DNA of 64,000 bases from Lophius americanus. Taxonomy: Eukaryota > Chordata > Actinopteri > Lophiiformes > Lophiidae. A program made the position numbers and the translations under genes. The DNA is taken from NCBI GenBank assembly GCA_037951165.1, contig JBBDHG010000545.1:46300-110299 (forward strand), in the 5' to 3' direction. The notes under the pieces are model-generated. The model searched no databases and was not told the origin of the DNA. It worked only from the letters and a program-made list of their open reading frames with translations. Shown one piece after another: positions 33,290 through 46,504 of this stretch; within the stretch, counting starts at the first letter, position 1; each line of letters starts with the position of its first letter.

Positions 33290-34044
33290 TACCTGACTGA
33301 CTACACCTGACTACACCTGACTACACCACCCTACACCTGACTACACCTGACTACACCTCCCTACACCTGACTACACCTCCCTACACCTGACTACACCTCC
33401 CTACACCTGACTACACCTCCCTACACCTGACTACACCTGACTACACCTGACTACCCCTGACTACACCTGACTACACCTGACTACACCTGACTACACCGCC
33501 CTACACCTGACTACACCTGACTACCCCTCCCTACACCTGACTACACCTCCCTACACCTGACTACAACGCCCTACACCTGACTACACCTGACTACACCTGA
33601 CTACCCCTGACTACACCTGACTACACCTGACTACACCTGACTACAACGCCCTACACCTCCCTACACCTGACTACACCTCCCTACACCTGACTACACCTCC
33701 CTACACCTGACTACAACGCCCTACACCTGACTACACCTGACTACACCTCCCTACACCTGACTACAACGCCCTACACCTCCCTACACCTGACTACACCTCC
33801 CTACACCTGACTACACCTCCCTACACCTGACTACAACGCCCTACACCTGACTACACCTGACTACACCTGACTACCCCTGACTACACCTGACTACACCTGA
33901 CTACCCCTGACTACACCTCCCTACACCTGACTACACCTGACTACCCCTGACTACACCTCCCTACACCTGACTACACCTGACTACACCGCCCTACACCCGA
34001 CTACCCCCGACTACCCCCGACTACACCCGACTACACCCGACTAC

Positions 34045-34045
<1 letters not shown>
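33290..34045. repeat. 10-bp minisatellite CTACACCTGA, about 75 copies
   Basis: Units are CTACACCTGA with variants CTACACCTCC, CTACAACGCC, CTACCCCTGA and CTACACCGCC. From 33301 every unit keeps 10-bp register. A 100-bp block at 33641-33740 is repeated exactly at 33761-33860 (120-bp offset). Confidence 0.97.
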
Positions 34046-34113
<68 letters not shown>

Positions 34114-34142
34114 GTTTATTAATGCTCCCACACACACACACA
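34046..34142. repeat. (ACAG)n and (CA)n microsatellites
   Basis: (ACAG)n to about 34112, then a short spacer and (CA)n at 34128-34142, directly continuing the 10-bp array. Confidence 0.95.
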
Positions 34143-35170
34143 GGCAGCATCTCTGTAACACTCAAAATTGAAGTGAAATAAATGTTTTAGTACACATGAC
34201 ATTATCCAGATATCCAGATATTCTCGATGGTTTGATCCAGTGGATAAATGAGAATCTGCACAAAAGCATACAAGCAACAGAAAATAACTTCAACACCATT
34301 GTTCATTTCTTTTTAAATATTTAGTCAGACCCAAAAGTGACTGGAGCCACAAGAGAAAAGAGAGATCCAGTGTACAGCAGACTTTAGTCCCCATGCTGTG
34401 CAGGATTAACAGATCCAGCAGTGGATCAACTACTTAGCCTATTTACTCTCCTCTTGAAGGGCTCTGCTGCCCTCCTCTGGAAGCCAAGAGAAGGACGCCT
34501 CGATCACAAGTCTGGTGGTCTCTTCTCGGAAAATCAACCAAAAACCTGATATTACATCATCACTAACTATTCCACATGTGTTCACTGTTTGAAAACTCAA
34601 ATATCTCAAGTCAAAGTTTTAATCTGGATTGATATTTTTGAGGCACTGGTGTTATATAACGTATTTCCACAATCTGCTACTTCATTCTTTTACTCCTCAG
34701 AAACTCAGCAGAAATATTTCACTTCTTATTTTCTGATAAATCCAAATATTGGTCTTTAATCAAATTAGGATTTTAGATAAAAACGACGAGGCAGATTCCC
34801 TAAGAGTCTAACTCCAGGACTAAACTGGATCCATTCTAGTAAAGTTGTTCCACCTTGACCGACTGCATCTTTAAAAAACTGTTTACATGTTGATGTCTCA
34901 GTATTAACAATCAAACAATCTCCTCTTACTCATCAGAGGATATTTCCTAATCCAGGCTTTAATCTAGCAATCCCGTATTTAACATCTGAAGGATATTTCA
35001 AACAAATGATCCATTTTAAAATTGGAGAAAAAAGTTACATGTTTTTTTTTTATCGCCAAAAATCAATAATAATGTCGTAAGTTCGTAATTACAAAATAAC
35101 AGACATCTTTTATTTATTTTGACCTGGGTATTTCATGTCCTTTTAACTGTTTTTAACTTTGTACCATGGT
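34143..35170. other. Intergenic sequence
   Basis: AT-rich unique sequence, no gene or repeat family recognised. Confidence 0.5.
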
Positions 35171-35178
35171 TTTGAATG

Positions 35179-35319
35179 GAATATTATTATTATTATTATT
35201 ATTATTATTAAAAGTTCTGTATATCCATTTTTATCTGGGGTCGGGTCACGGTGGCAGCCGGTTAAGAAGGAATTTACAGATATCTTACCCGGGAATACGG
35301 AGTTCTGTGAAAAAAATAT

Positions 35320-35359
<40 letters not shown>

Positions 35360-35360
35360 T
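35179..35360 (-). mobile_element. Retroelement 3' end flanked by ATT and AAT runs
   Basis: (ATT)n at 35183-35210 and (AAT)n at 35322-35356 surround TTTATCTGGGGTCGGGTCAC GGTGGCAGCC, which in reverse is the GCTGCCACCGTGACCCGACC...GATAA end of a fish retroelement also seen at 61240-61310. Confidence 0.55.
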
Positions 35361-35488
35361 AAAATTAAATAAAATTAAATAAAATAAAATACTTTGTCAA
35401 TTGTTGAAGTTTTTGCCATCCGTTCTTTGAGCCTCAACATTCATATTTTATCTGATATTTTGTTGTTATTATTGCGTGGTAGAAATAA

Positions 35489-36003
35489 TAATAAAATAAT
35501 AAATAATAATACATTTAATTTATAACGCACTTTACATTTGGATCAAATCTCAAAGTGCTACAAGGTAAAAGCAGATTAAAGCATCAATAAAAAATAAAAT
35601 AATAACTATATAAAAACCTGACCAAAAAGCAGCAATGTTAATTAAAGTTATCAGTTCTGCTAAAAAGGAAAGTTTTAAGTTCTTCTTAGAATGTGTCAGT
35701 CGTCTGTGGAGCCCTCAGATGGTCAGGGAGGGCATTCCACAGACGAGGGGCAGCAGAACAGAAGGCCTGATCACCCATGGTGCTGAGCTTAGTCCGGGGA
35801 AGGAGGAGGCGGTATGACTGGGTAGAGTGGAGGGATTGTGCTGAGCTCAGTGGGGTGAGTAGTTCTTTTAGGTAGGGGGGTGCGTTACCATGGATGCACT
35901 GGTGAGTGAGGAGAGAGATCTTATAATCAATCCTGGTGGAGATGGGAAACCAATGAAGGGAATGAAGAACGGGGGTGATGTGTTCGTGTTTACGAACTCT
36001 CAT
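35489..36003 (-). mobile_element. L2-like LINE, reverse transcriptase C-terminus and 3' tail
   Basis: On the - strand the 105-codon open frame reads H-I-T-P-V-L-H-S-L-H-W-F-P-I, R-I-D-Y-K-I-S-L-L-T, P-Y-L-K-E-L-L, G-D-Q-A-F-C-S-A-A-P-R-L-W-N-A-L-P, the C-terminal signature of L2-like LINE proteins. It continues into a 3'UTR and the (AAT)n tail at 35489-35510. Strongly 5'-truncated. It identifies the family of the short tails at 13505, 20828, 27840, 32105, 44770 and 45085. Confidence 0.88.
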
Positions 36004-36014
36004 CAGGAGAAATC

Positions 36015-36200
36015 CAATGTGGACCCTTAGGTATGGCCCTTAGAGTGCTACCAGCCTAGCTAGCCACATCTAGTGTCGGTACCAAGCCCGAATAAATGAG
36101 TTGGTTGTATCAGGAAGGGCATCTGACGTAAAAAAACAACAACACTATGCCAAATCAAGATGCAGAACGAGAAGATCCGCTGTGAGCCGACAGAAGTTTC
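36015..36200 (+). mobile_element. RTE-like LINE 3' end
   Basis: GTCGGTACCAAGCCCGAATA, GTTGTATCAGGAAGGGCATC, TATGCCAAATCAAGATGC and GATCCGCTGTGAGCCGACAG follow the usual 3' end of fish RTE/Rex3-like elements (ATCCGCTGTGGCGACCC...). Confidence 0.65.
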
Positions 36201-36529
36201 TTGCTATCGTTTCTTCTTTGTGTCTGTCTCCGTCGTATGAATAACGGTGCTGGCCGTGATTATACAGTTTTTATTGAGAAGCCTGACTTGCAGGGAGATC
36301 TTTCAGCTTCTAAAGAGAAATTGAGCGATTCTGAAGTGTCTGACAAGTATCTACCTTTTCTCCGCTGAAACAAAAGCCCCTCCAAAGACTGATCCTGCAG
36401 GATTCTGCCGTGTTCTCATGAATAGTGCACGGAGATCTCTCCGAACAGAAACACCTTTTAGCTCCGGAGATGTTCTGTTACTGCCTGGAGGTTATCCAGG
36501 AAACGCGGGGAAGGACTGTTTAAAAGTTT

Positions 36530-36860
36530 ATCCATCTTCCCCTTCCTCTGCCTCCTTCTCCGTCACATCCACCAACCGCATGTCCTCTTTCACCACATCC
36601 AGAGAACAGTGTGTGCCCTACTCCAATGCGTCTAGCAATGCTGCCTTTCCACCTGGTCTCTTGAAGACACAGTATATCTACTTTCCTTCTCTCCAGCATA
36701 GCAGCTAGCTCTCTACCTTTTCCCTGTCATGTGCCCACATTTAAAAAGTTCCTACTCTCACCCCCTACCCTGCTGCCTTTCCTCTTCTCTCGCTGTTTCC
36801 CGGCACATCTTTCCCCGCTCCGCCTTCTTTTTCTTTGGCCAACGGCAGCATAGTTTCACA
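36530..36860 (-). mobile_element. Decayed RTE-like LINE body
   Basis: CTTCTCCGTCACATCCACCA, CGCATGTCCTCTTTCACCAC and the Ser/Pro-rich C/T tracts resemble the antisense of RTE-like LINE coding sequence in fish. Decay is heavy; the family is a judgement from memory. Confidence 0.4.
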
Positions 36861-37535
36861 TAGGTTAACTTTGACCACCACTGTTAACCAGTTGAGAAAT
36901 CAGTTTCCGTGTTCTGGCATAGGTTTTACGTGGTAAAAGTACACCAACAGGTGACCCCTTAGTTTATCAGTACTAAAAAAAAGTGCTCTTGCTGTTTTTA
37001 TCAAACTTTATTTTGCTCTTGGGTTGTCTATGACTCAGGTATTAAACATCTCCAGGATGTCTCCAACCAGCCACTCATTCACACAATCAATGAAATCAAT
37101 TCAGCTAAATTCAAACTTTGACTCGGTCCAAACAGCCGGACCTCAGATGTTGTTTCTCCATTGCATGTGAAGATGACTGGATTTCGGAGGACAAACGTGT
37201 GGGCAGTGTGATGCTCTCTCTCTCTCTCTCTCTGCCTCTGTCATGTCTATGATGCTCTCTCAGCCCACAGGAACTCTCTTGCTGAGTGACCGGTACGAGA
37301 GGACGGAACACTGTGACCGGGACGTGGCGCATTCCACACCACTAGCTCCCACATACATTTCACACTCGGGGTAATACATATCGACAGGCTTATAAGAGTA
37401 ATCCTGACATCGGCTGCCTCCGTTGATGTCGAGGTTGATTTCGATGACATCGAGTCGACTTTTCCAGCGGAAGGCAAAAAGTTTTGGGTTTTTTTGGGTA
37501 AAGTTCAAAAAGATTTTCAGGGATAAAAATCTGAT
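36861..37535. other. Intergenic sequence
   Basis: Short (CT)n at 37214-37232; overlapping short frames on the - strand have no recognisable homology. Confidence 0.45.
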
Positions 37536-37539
37536 TTTC

Positions 37540-38425
37540 GTCAGAACAAGTCATCCGCCGAAGAGGACAGATAACATTAGTCACAGATAACACAAGAACT
37601 AACAGATGGATCATTTTCAAGTTGTATACCCACATAGACCTTAGTGCGAGGAAGAACTGCAGTGATTTTGTGAACGATGGGTAATATATATCCAACACTA
37701 GGGGGCGCTTCAGTTGTAAAAGTTTTCGGCAAATCATTTCTCAACCGTTGGTCCGATATAGTCTAAATGTGGTGCATATGAATGGACTCCCTCTTTTATT
37801 TATATTATATTTTACTCTAGTAGTTCATATTTTACTCACTCTGGGAGTTTTTTTTTTAAAGAATAAACCTTCCTAACTGTTGGTCAAAGTTAGTCCAACT
37901 TTGTTGACTATGAATCGACTCAAGTTCATATTTTACTCTAAAAGCTCATATTTTAATCACAAGTTATGTCCACAGTATTTTACATAAAAATAAAAATAGT
38001 GTGTAAAATATGAACTGCTAGAGTAATGAATGATATTAACAGGATTGATCTCCTCCAGTCGATTCATATACTCCAAGTTTGAACAAAACCAGATGACGGC
38101 TTACAAACGATGGCCCTTAAACGTTTGGATATTAAACTCTCCATTGTGTTGTAAATATACAACCGATCTTTCCAAAAAATCAATCCAGTTCTTGCTCGCA
38201 CTAAGGTCTATGTGGGTATAAAATTTGAACAAGATCCATGAAATGTTTATTGAGTTTTGTCTGAGAAACTGTGATTTCAGTTACAAAAGCGCCACCTGGT
38301 GAGTAAAACATAAACGGTTAAAGTGAAAGATAACGCCTACAAGATAGTTACCCTCGAGATGATTCATACGCAACAAATATGGACTGAATTGGACCAACGG
38401 TTGGGAAATTAAGGCCCGATGATTT
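37540..38425. repeat. Unclassified palindromic interspersed repeat
   Basis: Left-arm text TACCCACATAGACCTTAGTG (37625-37644) returns as its reverse complement at about 38199-38218, and TTTTACTCTAGTAGTTCATA (37809-37828) returns near 38003-38022 with few changes. Both pairs centre near 37920, so the element is an imperfect inverted repeat of at least 600 bp. A related but directly repeated copy lies at 50380-51010. No coding capacity; could be a foldback or MITE-like element. Confidence 0.7.
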
Positions 38426-39775
38426 ACTCTTCACCCATCAGCTTCGCCCAAAAATGACTTCGACTAATTAGCCATAACATTCTAACCAGTAGTAAAGTCA
38501 GAATGAAACATTAATTATCTTGTTATAATGGCACCTTCCATCGGTACGAAGGATTCATAAAGAGGCATAAGAGAAAAAAAATGATAGGAGGAAGTGGGGG
38601 TTTTTTTTTCTTTCCATTTTTCATTTCGTGAAAAAAGTGGAAATATCGAGGATAAAGTCCAACTAAATCAGGAGATTCTTTATTCTTTTATTGTACGTCT
38701 CTGGGTCTCTGCCAGCGTACAGTCTAATGGATGTGATGAAGTCGTCTCCTGTTGCTTTTTGGTCGTTGCGTCTTCCGTTGTTCTTATATTTCTTCCATAT
38801 TTAGACTTTTTTTTCTCGACGTTTCAACTTGTTACTCAAAATGAAGTGAAAATGAAATCTTCTCTATCTCTCTTTCTTTTTTGTTTTTGTTCTTATGCCC
38901 TGGCCCCAATCCTCCTTACAACCACACACAAACTCCACACAGGCCAGTCCGCTCTCATATCATCAAAACCACTGAATCGGGTTCACATGGATGCCCATCG
39001 CAGGACGGCACAAGGCCGATGACTCTGTTGCTGCACTGAGGAAGTTCACCAGTAGTGGGCGCTGTTATGCTTTGGTGTGAAGCTGGAGATGATTGGTTCA
39101 TATTTGCCCATCACACTGTCTCTTCTACAGCAATCCATCCAAAAAACAATACGTGCAGCATTCTCTTGCTGAATTATTAGCAGCCTTCTCGGCAGCTAGG
39201 ATTTTTCTTTCTTCTCCGTAAGAGCATCACCGCCATGATTGTGTGGACGCGGATGCGTCGGCGCCGTCAGCGGGGTGTAACCCGGATCTCTCACATCGTG
39301 GCCTCCCATCAAAGGCTTCTCTGGAACGGAATCCGGTTGAGTCAAAGACGATGAGATCAGATGTTTTTTTACCGCTTCAGCGGCAGGAAATGCATCAGAA
39401 CCTCTCCGTCTCATCTGAAATGATGGGCGCCACGGAACCACGGAGGGTCTGTCAGACATTCTGTCTTCTGCTTTGGCCAATATCTGAGTCGATCAATCCC
39501 CGATGTCCAATCACATAGACCGCCGGATCCCTGCAGGCCACTGAGCACAAGGACATTCTTGCCTCTGGCTGGGTCTAAAAATACCTTCTTCATTGTGTGA
39601 GAAATAAAAGGTAGCTGATGAGGAGCCTGCAGGATTTTCTCGCCGGTCGGTCAGAAGAAATAACTGCGTGCAGCGAGACTCTCTGCTTCCATCACGACTC
39701 CCAGACGAGTCTCGATTTCTCTTTTCTCTTCCTCTCTGTCTGTCTGGTTGTGCCGGTCCTTCCAGAAAAAACACA
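38426..39775. other. Intergenic sequence
   Basis: Unique sequence, including an AG/C-poor 38790-38840 stretch like the TTTTCTCGACGTTTCAACTT minisatellite unit. Short frames at 39196-39807 lack homology. Confidence 0.45.
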
Positions 39776-39777
39776 CA

Positions 39778-41018
39778 CCCCATAGAACATACCATAAAAG
39801 TCCACAAACATATTCACATCATAAACACACACACACACACCACACACCATACACACACACACCACACACCATACACAAACATATTCACATCATAAACACA
39901 CCACACACCATACACACACACACCACACACCATACACAAACATATTCACATCATAAACACACACACACACACCACACACATACACAAACATATTCACATC
40001 ATAAACACACACACACACACCACACACATACACAAACATATTCACATCATAAACACACCACACACCATACACCATACACACACACACCACACACCATACA
40101 CAAACATATTCACATCATAAACACACACACACACACACCACACACATACACAAACATATTCACATCATAAACACACACACACACACACCACACACATACA
40201 CAAACATATTCACATCATAAACACACACACACACACCACACACATACACAAACATATTCACATCATAAACACACACACACACACCACACACCATACACAC
40301 ACACACCACACACCATACACAAACATATTCACATCATAAACACACACACACACACCACACACATACACAAACATATTCACATCATAAACACACACACACA
40401 CACCACACACATACACAAACATATTCACATCATAAACATACACACACACACACATACAGACACACATTTATACACACACACACACAACACACCATACACA
40501 AACATATTCACATCACAAACATACACACACACACACCCCACACATACACAAACATATTCACATCATAAACACACACACACCACACACACACCACACACAA
40601 ACATATTCACATGATAAACATACACACACCAAACACATACAGACACACATTCATACACACACACACCACACACAAACATATTCACATCATAAACATACAC
40701 ACACACACCATACACATACAGACACACATTCATACACACACACACCACACACATACAGACACACTTCTCAGGAACACTCATACAGACACACACGCAAACA
40801 CATATCACACACGCAAAAAAACACACATACAGACACACAAACCACTCACACACACATACAGACACACGCCACACGAACACACATACCGACACACATGCAA
40901 ACACACACACAAACACATATCACACACACACACAAACACACACACACAAACACATAGCGCACACACACAAACACACAGACACCCTTATTACACACAGACA
41001 CACACACACACACACACG
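39778..41018. repeat. CA-rich compound minisatellite
   Basis: Repeated cassettes of ACAAACATATTCACATCATA plus (AC)n and CACACACCATACAC, about 45-65 bp each, about fifteen times to 40700. Then less regular ACACATACAGACACAC repeats to 41018. Confidence 0.95.
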
Positions 41019-43055
41019 GGCAACATTGTTAGCGATGACGTTTCTGTGTGTTCGTCTCAGCGCCCATTGTTCATATTTGACAACTGCATAGAAATTATTA
41101 GTCTTCGGCGTGATTCATCATCTCTCAATCGAGCGGTTGCTAGGGCGATGAATCCGCGGTGGATTTGCTGGAGAGCAATGTCCTCACTCTGACACCCACT
41201 GATTATGTGCTGGGAGCGGGACTAAACGGCCGGGCTGGGCTGGGGTCTAACTTCTGCTGCTTTAATGGTCTGGAGATGAGAGACAGACGTCCAGATGCAG
41301 GCGGTCAAACCTCTGACTGTGGGGGACGAATGTCCCCCTCCTCAGCAAACACTCGCAGACGCACACAACACCTCCCACGCTCTCGTCGGCACGTGATCAC
41401 ACACAGCGACCGCCTCCGAGCGCGTTTATTCATCAAGCCGCGCCAAAACGTCTTTCATCAGATAATTCATATGCTAAACCACCGCAGAGACGGGAGCAGA
41501 CCGGATCATGGCGACCTCTCAGGCTGGCATTGATCAAAGTCTGTTTTGGTCTGGCGTGGACAAAAATCTCTCTGTTTTGCTTTTGCTGAACAGTTAAGGT
41601 TTTATTTGAATCTCCTCAAATCTCCTGCAAAAAATGAAACCCAGCACTAAAAAAACCCAGAATCTATCAAAACCCATTCCCTGCACCAACATCAGACACA
41701 CGTCTGATTATTCAATCAGACGCTAATTACCCTTTAGTGCAGCTTTAACTTTTATGCACGCCCTGATTTTGTCTCTTCAATCCTCCAGCAGAAAACTCTT
41801 GGTCTCAGACACCAGCCTCCGTCATTAAAACCCCCAAACATCCTTTTTGATGAATGATGAATCCCCCCAGAATTCATCATTTCAGCTGGATTTTAACAAA
41901 GTGAAAACAACTCAGTTTTGAAAACTTGCTGGAAACCCCCCCCCCCCCCTGCAAACTCACACGTCATTTTAGCTCCGCCCATTAAAAGAAAAAGACATTC
42001 ATAACCAAATTTAACGACACCCGAGGTACATCAGAAGGAAACTGTAGAATTAGACGTTGCAAGACTTAATTTGCATAAAACTGTAACCTCAATCAAAGGT
42101 AGGAACTTCTGGAATTCTCTACCTGCTAGTTAAAAAAAGATTAAATGTTTAAATCATCCTCTGTAACACTCTAGTACTGGTTAAAACCGTTTCTTCATCT
42201 CTGTGTATTCAGTTTGGATGGAATTTCAAGGCCCATCAAAGGGACTCGTGTTAGAATTTAGCCCCAGCAATAAACAGGAGAAATAAACTAATAAATAAAT
42301 ATGCAGATGTCTTACCGATTATCACATTAACACTGAATCACCACCATCAAAAGTCTTCATGTGTGCTCACAGCTTCATGAGACCATGTTACTTTTTCAAT
42401 CACAAAAAAAAAGAAAGAAAAGCAAAATGCAGTGAAGCCGATCCTTCTGCATCCCGGCTCTGATCCTGGTCCGGTCAGAGGAGCTGATCCACATCTCGTG
42501 TCTAACATCTGCACAATCCCTGGAGGCCTCTTTCATGCTCTGACACACGACTGGAGAGTTCTTCCTGTTGAGTTAGCACAGGTTCAACGTGAGTCAGACT
42601 TAGTGGTAAGCAGGGCGTTTTATTTTGAAGGCCTGTGTTTTTGGAGACATGCTGTCGATAAAAAAGCTTCCAGTATTCAGAATCGTCTGCATAGTTTCCA
42701 TTTTTTGTATTTATAAAATGGGAAAAAACTACGATGTGCCAAAACAGAGCCGGTCCAAAGCCCAACGACGCCCAACGATCCCTAGGAACGCCCCACAAGA
42801 TAGCTTCATTTTATCACACTATATATGTCCTTTTAAGATCACTTTGCCGTCATAAAAGCGACGAACATGGATTCTAAGAAGACGTGGAACTTTGAAGCAG
42901 TCTGTAAGATGAAGAAATTAGTAAATATTGAAATTTTAAAGTTAAAAGAACATTAGGACACAGTTTTCAAAATCAGAAGTCTAATAATCAAACTCTGCTG
43001 ATATAACATAACAACCACCATACTTCCCTTTCACTAAAATATTTGACATATTCTT
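41019..43055. other. Intergenic sequence
   Basis: 41020-41530 is GC-richer unique sequence; 42105-42170 may be a LINE C-terminal remnant (N-F-W-N-S-L-P-A-S). A 12-nt C run lies at 41937-41950. No gene called. Confidence 0.4.
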
Positions 43056-43059
43056 CACT

Positions 43060-43400
43060 TCAGGGAAAAGTAGCATGTGGATAGATGTCCATAACAGTTT
43101 TGTCATGGTCAGCTGTATCTGCTTCTTGTTTTTTTTGCTCTCCTCGTTTCCTTCCTTCCTCCCTCCTGTACTCTTATTTCTGCTGTCTGTCAGGGGGGGA
43201 AGTGGGCGGAGTTTCCTGCTGCAGCTGCTGCCAATCATCCTCCACACCTGTTGCTAATCTCAGCAATCAAAGCCTCTCAGCTCGGTAAAACCCGGAGGCT
43301 AAGCTTTTGTTAATTCCAAGTTTGTCACCTATTAGATGAGTGCATCTTTTTTTTTTCTCTCCTGCTTCCACCTGCATGATTCACTGCCTGGTGAAGAGGA
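43060..43400 (+). mobile_element. Possible LTR remnant
   Basis: AGTGGGCGGAGTTTCCTGCT, CCAATCATCCTCCACACCTG and AGCTCGGTAAAACCCGGAGG resemble the promoter region of fish Gypsy-like LTRs. Boundaries and target duplications are not visible. Confidence 0.3.
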
Positions 43401-44765
43401 TATCCTCTTTCTGCCACGTCTTCATCGTCTGCACAGCACCATCTCGTCTCCAGTCAGTGTTGGCTGCTGAGTTGTCTCCTGTAATCTGACAAACATGTAA
43501 CCAATTATTATGGTTTTGGCCTCAGATAACGCCGGTGCAGTTTTGCCGTTTATGTTTCAAGCGCTCTTATTTTGAAGGAGTGGAGCGGAAGTAGAGTTTG
43601 CCAGTGTGTCGTGAGTGGATTTGTCTAATCTTTACTATTTCTCTGTTCTGATCAGCAAGATTTAAAAAAAGAAGCACATTGAAATACATTAAAATGATCT
43701 AGTAGATCCCACCTCCAGAGGAGCATAAACTAAACCTGTCCTGTCCTTTGCTCTCCACTTCAAACTAACTGCCTTTCACCTTGTCTACCATGTAGGTGTC
43801 GCTGTTGAGGTTTAATCGGAATTTTTTTTAAAATTATAATTCCCAAAGATATACTTTTTTTTTCAAATAAATGATACTGAGATTTGGTGATTGGACCATT
43901 CATCTCTGGGTCCAGTTCTACCCAGCCCCGAATACACCGTCAGTACCACTTAAAAACATGTCGATGAGGGTGACCATCCGCACCTGTCTTTAACTAAACA
44001 TCTTCCAATCTATATTTATCACGACGATGATGCATCGGTATCTAGAAGAGGAACAGAGTACATGAAGTCGGTCCATGTTAATCTCTGTAGCCGCAAAATT
44101 TTTCACAATGTTAGTTCTCCTGACGCATCAAAGCTTGTTGTTTGCAGTCATTAATCTTTGGGCTCATTATTTCGTATGAATGGTTAAAAGTGGGTATAAA
44201 TGAAACCGTTAATCAGTAAATGAATCCGTGGAGCTGCCGCCCCATATTATTGTCAAGTGTGTCTGCAATTTAGAGAAAGGGGTGACTTTGTTTCAGCCGG
44301 GTCAGAAAAATAACACAATTTCCAGTTAAGGCCTTCATTTCCTTAATGAAAGGCAGCATCGGATGCAGATCTAGAGACAGATCCCCGGATGATGGATTGG
44401 GCTCCTGTGGGGGACCAGTAATGGGGAATATGCTACAAAGGCTTTTTCACTCCATCTGCTTAGCCACCTGATTTGACAGCTAACATAACATTAACTTGGC
44501 TTCTGAACCCATTATAAAAAAAGAACTCCCCTGTAGGTATTTGTGAACCAACCAACCGTAACACCAAGGAGAAAAACTAGAAAGGATAAAGTTTTTGTTC
44601 CGAGTCAAGAACATTTTGTGTTTTGCTAACAAACCAGTATGAGATGGATCATCTGACAAGGCTAGTAAGGCTACTAGCTTAAACCAGGGTTAGCCTTAGA
44701 TTTAATTAAGATTTGCTAGTTAACCAAACTTGACTGGACGGCTGAATGTTCAGTCCGATGTTTCC
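43401..44765. other. Intergenic sequence
   Basis: Unique sequence. 44240-44430 is compositionally even and could be a conserved non-coding element; this is a guess that needs alignment. Confidence 0.35.
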
Positions 44766-44769
44766 CAGA

Positions 44770-44842
44770 GTTGTAATAATAATAATAATAATAATAATAC
44801 ATTTAATTTATACATTTGGATCAAATCTCAAAGTGCTAAAAG
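44770..44842 (-). mobile_element. L2-like LINE 3' tail fragment
   Basis: (AAT)n ACATTTAATTTATACATTTG GATCAAATCTCAAAGTGCT; the GCAC...TTT segment is partly deleted compared with 35515-35560. Confidence 0.72.
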
Positions 44843-45067
44843 AAAGTTGTGTAGCCAATAATATTATCTGTATTCCATTGGATTTTATCTTGTCGTCGGA
44901 TGTGCTTGGCAAAAAAGTCCCAGTTGTCCACACTGGTTTCCTGTTCAGGTTCTGTTTTGTTGGGTTCAGCTCGCCATCCAAATAATTCTTAACTGGAAGA
45001 TCCAGATCCAAATAACAAAACAAAAAAAACAACCTACACAAACAGTGAAGAAGAGAAAGTAAGGTGA

Positions 45068-45122
45068 GTCATTCTAGGTAAAGTGCATTACAAATTAAAT
45101 GTATTATTATTATTATTAACAT
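45068..45122 (+). mobile_element. L2-like LINE 3' tail fragment
   Basis: GGTAAAGTGCATTACAAATTAAATGTATT followed by (ATT)n is the same tail in the opposite orientation to the other six copies. Confidence 0.65.
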
Positions 45123-46500
45123 GGGATCTCAGAAATAAGCCTTAATTATTAGTGCGTCTTCACACAACATTAACTCAGGAAATACCTCCGTTATTGTACT
45201 AAAATGAATGGTCTTTGGCTACAATGTGCTAACCTAAGCTACCACATAGAACAGCAACAGCTTTTAAACATGTATTCAGGAACAAGTCAATAAAATACAA
45301 CAAAATAGCATTTCTGTAAACACTTACTACTCATAAAGTGCCAACTAGCCGGATAGCGGCTAGCGATAGCGGCTAGCGATAGCGGTTTTGACTTAATCAT
45401 TGGTTAATATTATTTTACACGAGTTACAAACAATTTGTAGAACAATACTGTATACAACAAAATGAAGCATTTAAAGAATTATGTAAAGATCAAAAAAGTA
45501 TTAGAAAATGTTTCATATTTTACGTCGCTCAAACTAGCAACCATTTATCACGATGACATCATTCAAGTCTCTTAGCGTTATGGTTGCTTTCACATAACGT
45601 CACTGAATTTGTGCTGTTCTGATTTTTATTCATAAGTTAGACATCCTCTCCAACATGACATCCATTATCTCAGACACCAAGGTCTACATTTAACAAACCA
45701 AAGAAATGTTTAATCAATACAAAATAAATGAACGCTCTCATCCTGCTGACCTTTACTGCTGCTGCTGGTGCCGTTTCATTTTTTTCATTCTTTTTTTTTT
45801 ACTGTCTAAATACTCGCTGCGCCTGGTTTCACCTCCTCAATCCATCCTCATGCCGTGTCTTGGTAACTTAATAATCAAATATTCACCAGAATCTCCTTCC
45901 ATGTGCATTATTCCAGGGCCATACCTCGACCCAGTGGCAGCATGTCTGCTGGGTTCTGCTCTGCTGCCTTCTGCATGTTCTGCTGCTTGAATGCTGAGAG
46001 GAGCATCTTTTTTCCATCAAAGACATAAAACCCATTTGTAGCTATAAATGGTCGGCGCTCCTTCGATGCAAGTGTTCCTACATTATTAATTCCTGCTGCA
46101 TGTTGACAGCAGATGCAGTCAAATACAAAAAAAATCCATCGTCGTTACAGAATGAGAACATGTACGTTTACATTTTATTAACCAATCGCCGACATAATGT
46201 GCTGAAAAACCACAAAAAACAGTTTCCAAACCATTTTCATCCCCAAACGAAAAACAAATATTTGCACGCATGGACGCAAATACTATGCCCACATTTGTTC
46301 TTGGCATTTGGAGATTCTTTCATCTGCTTGCCTTTGAAAGGCAAACATTCCTCACAGAAAGTCTAATTTGTTTGTTTCTCGCGGCTGATCAAAGCCGGAT
46401 CAGATCAGATGCGTCTTAATTATGTACAACCACTATGAATAACTAGACCTACGCTGTCGTCACCAACAGCAAAGGTATTTACAGGAAAAGTCAACGTTAT
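45123..46500. other. Intergenic sequence
   Basis: Contains a short tandem GATAGCGGCTAGC (45352-45384). No gene or repeat family otherwise recognised. Confidence 0.45.
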
Positions 46501-46504
46501 TTGC

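Noticed and set aside
35686..36003. Host gene for the 105-residue - strand frame
   Set aside because: The sequence is the C-terminus of an L2-like LINE protein, continuous with its 3' tail.
39748..41192. His/Thr-rich proteins at the CA-rich array
   Set aside because: Translations of a CA-rich minisatellite on both strands.
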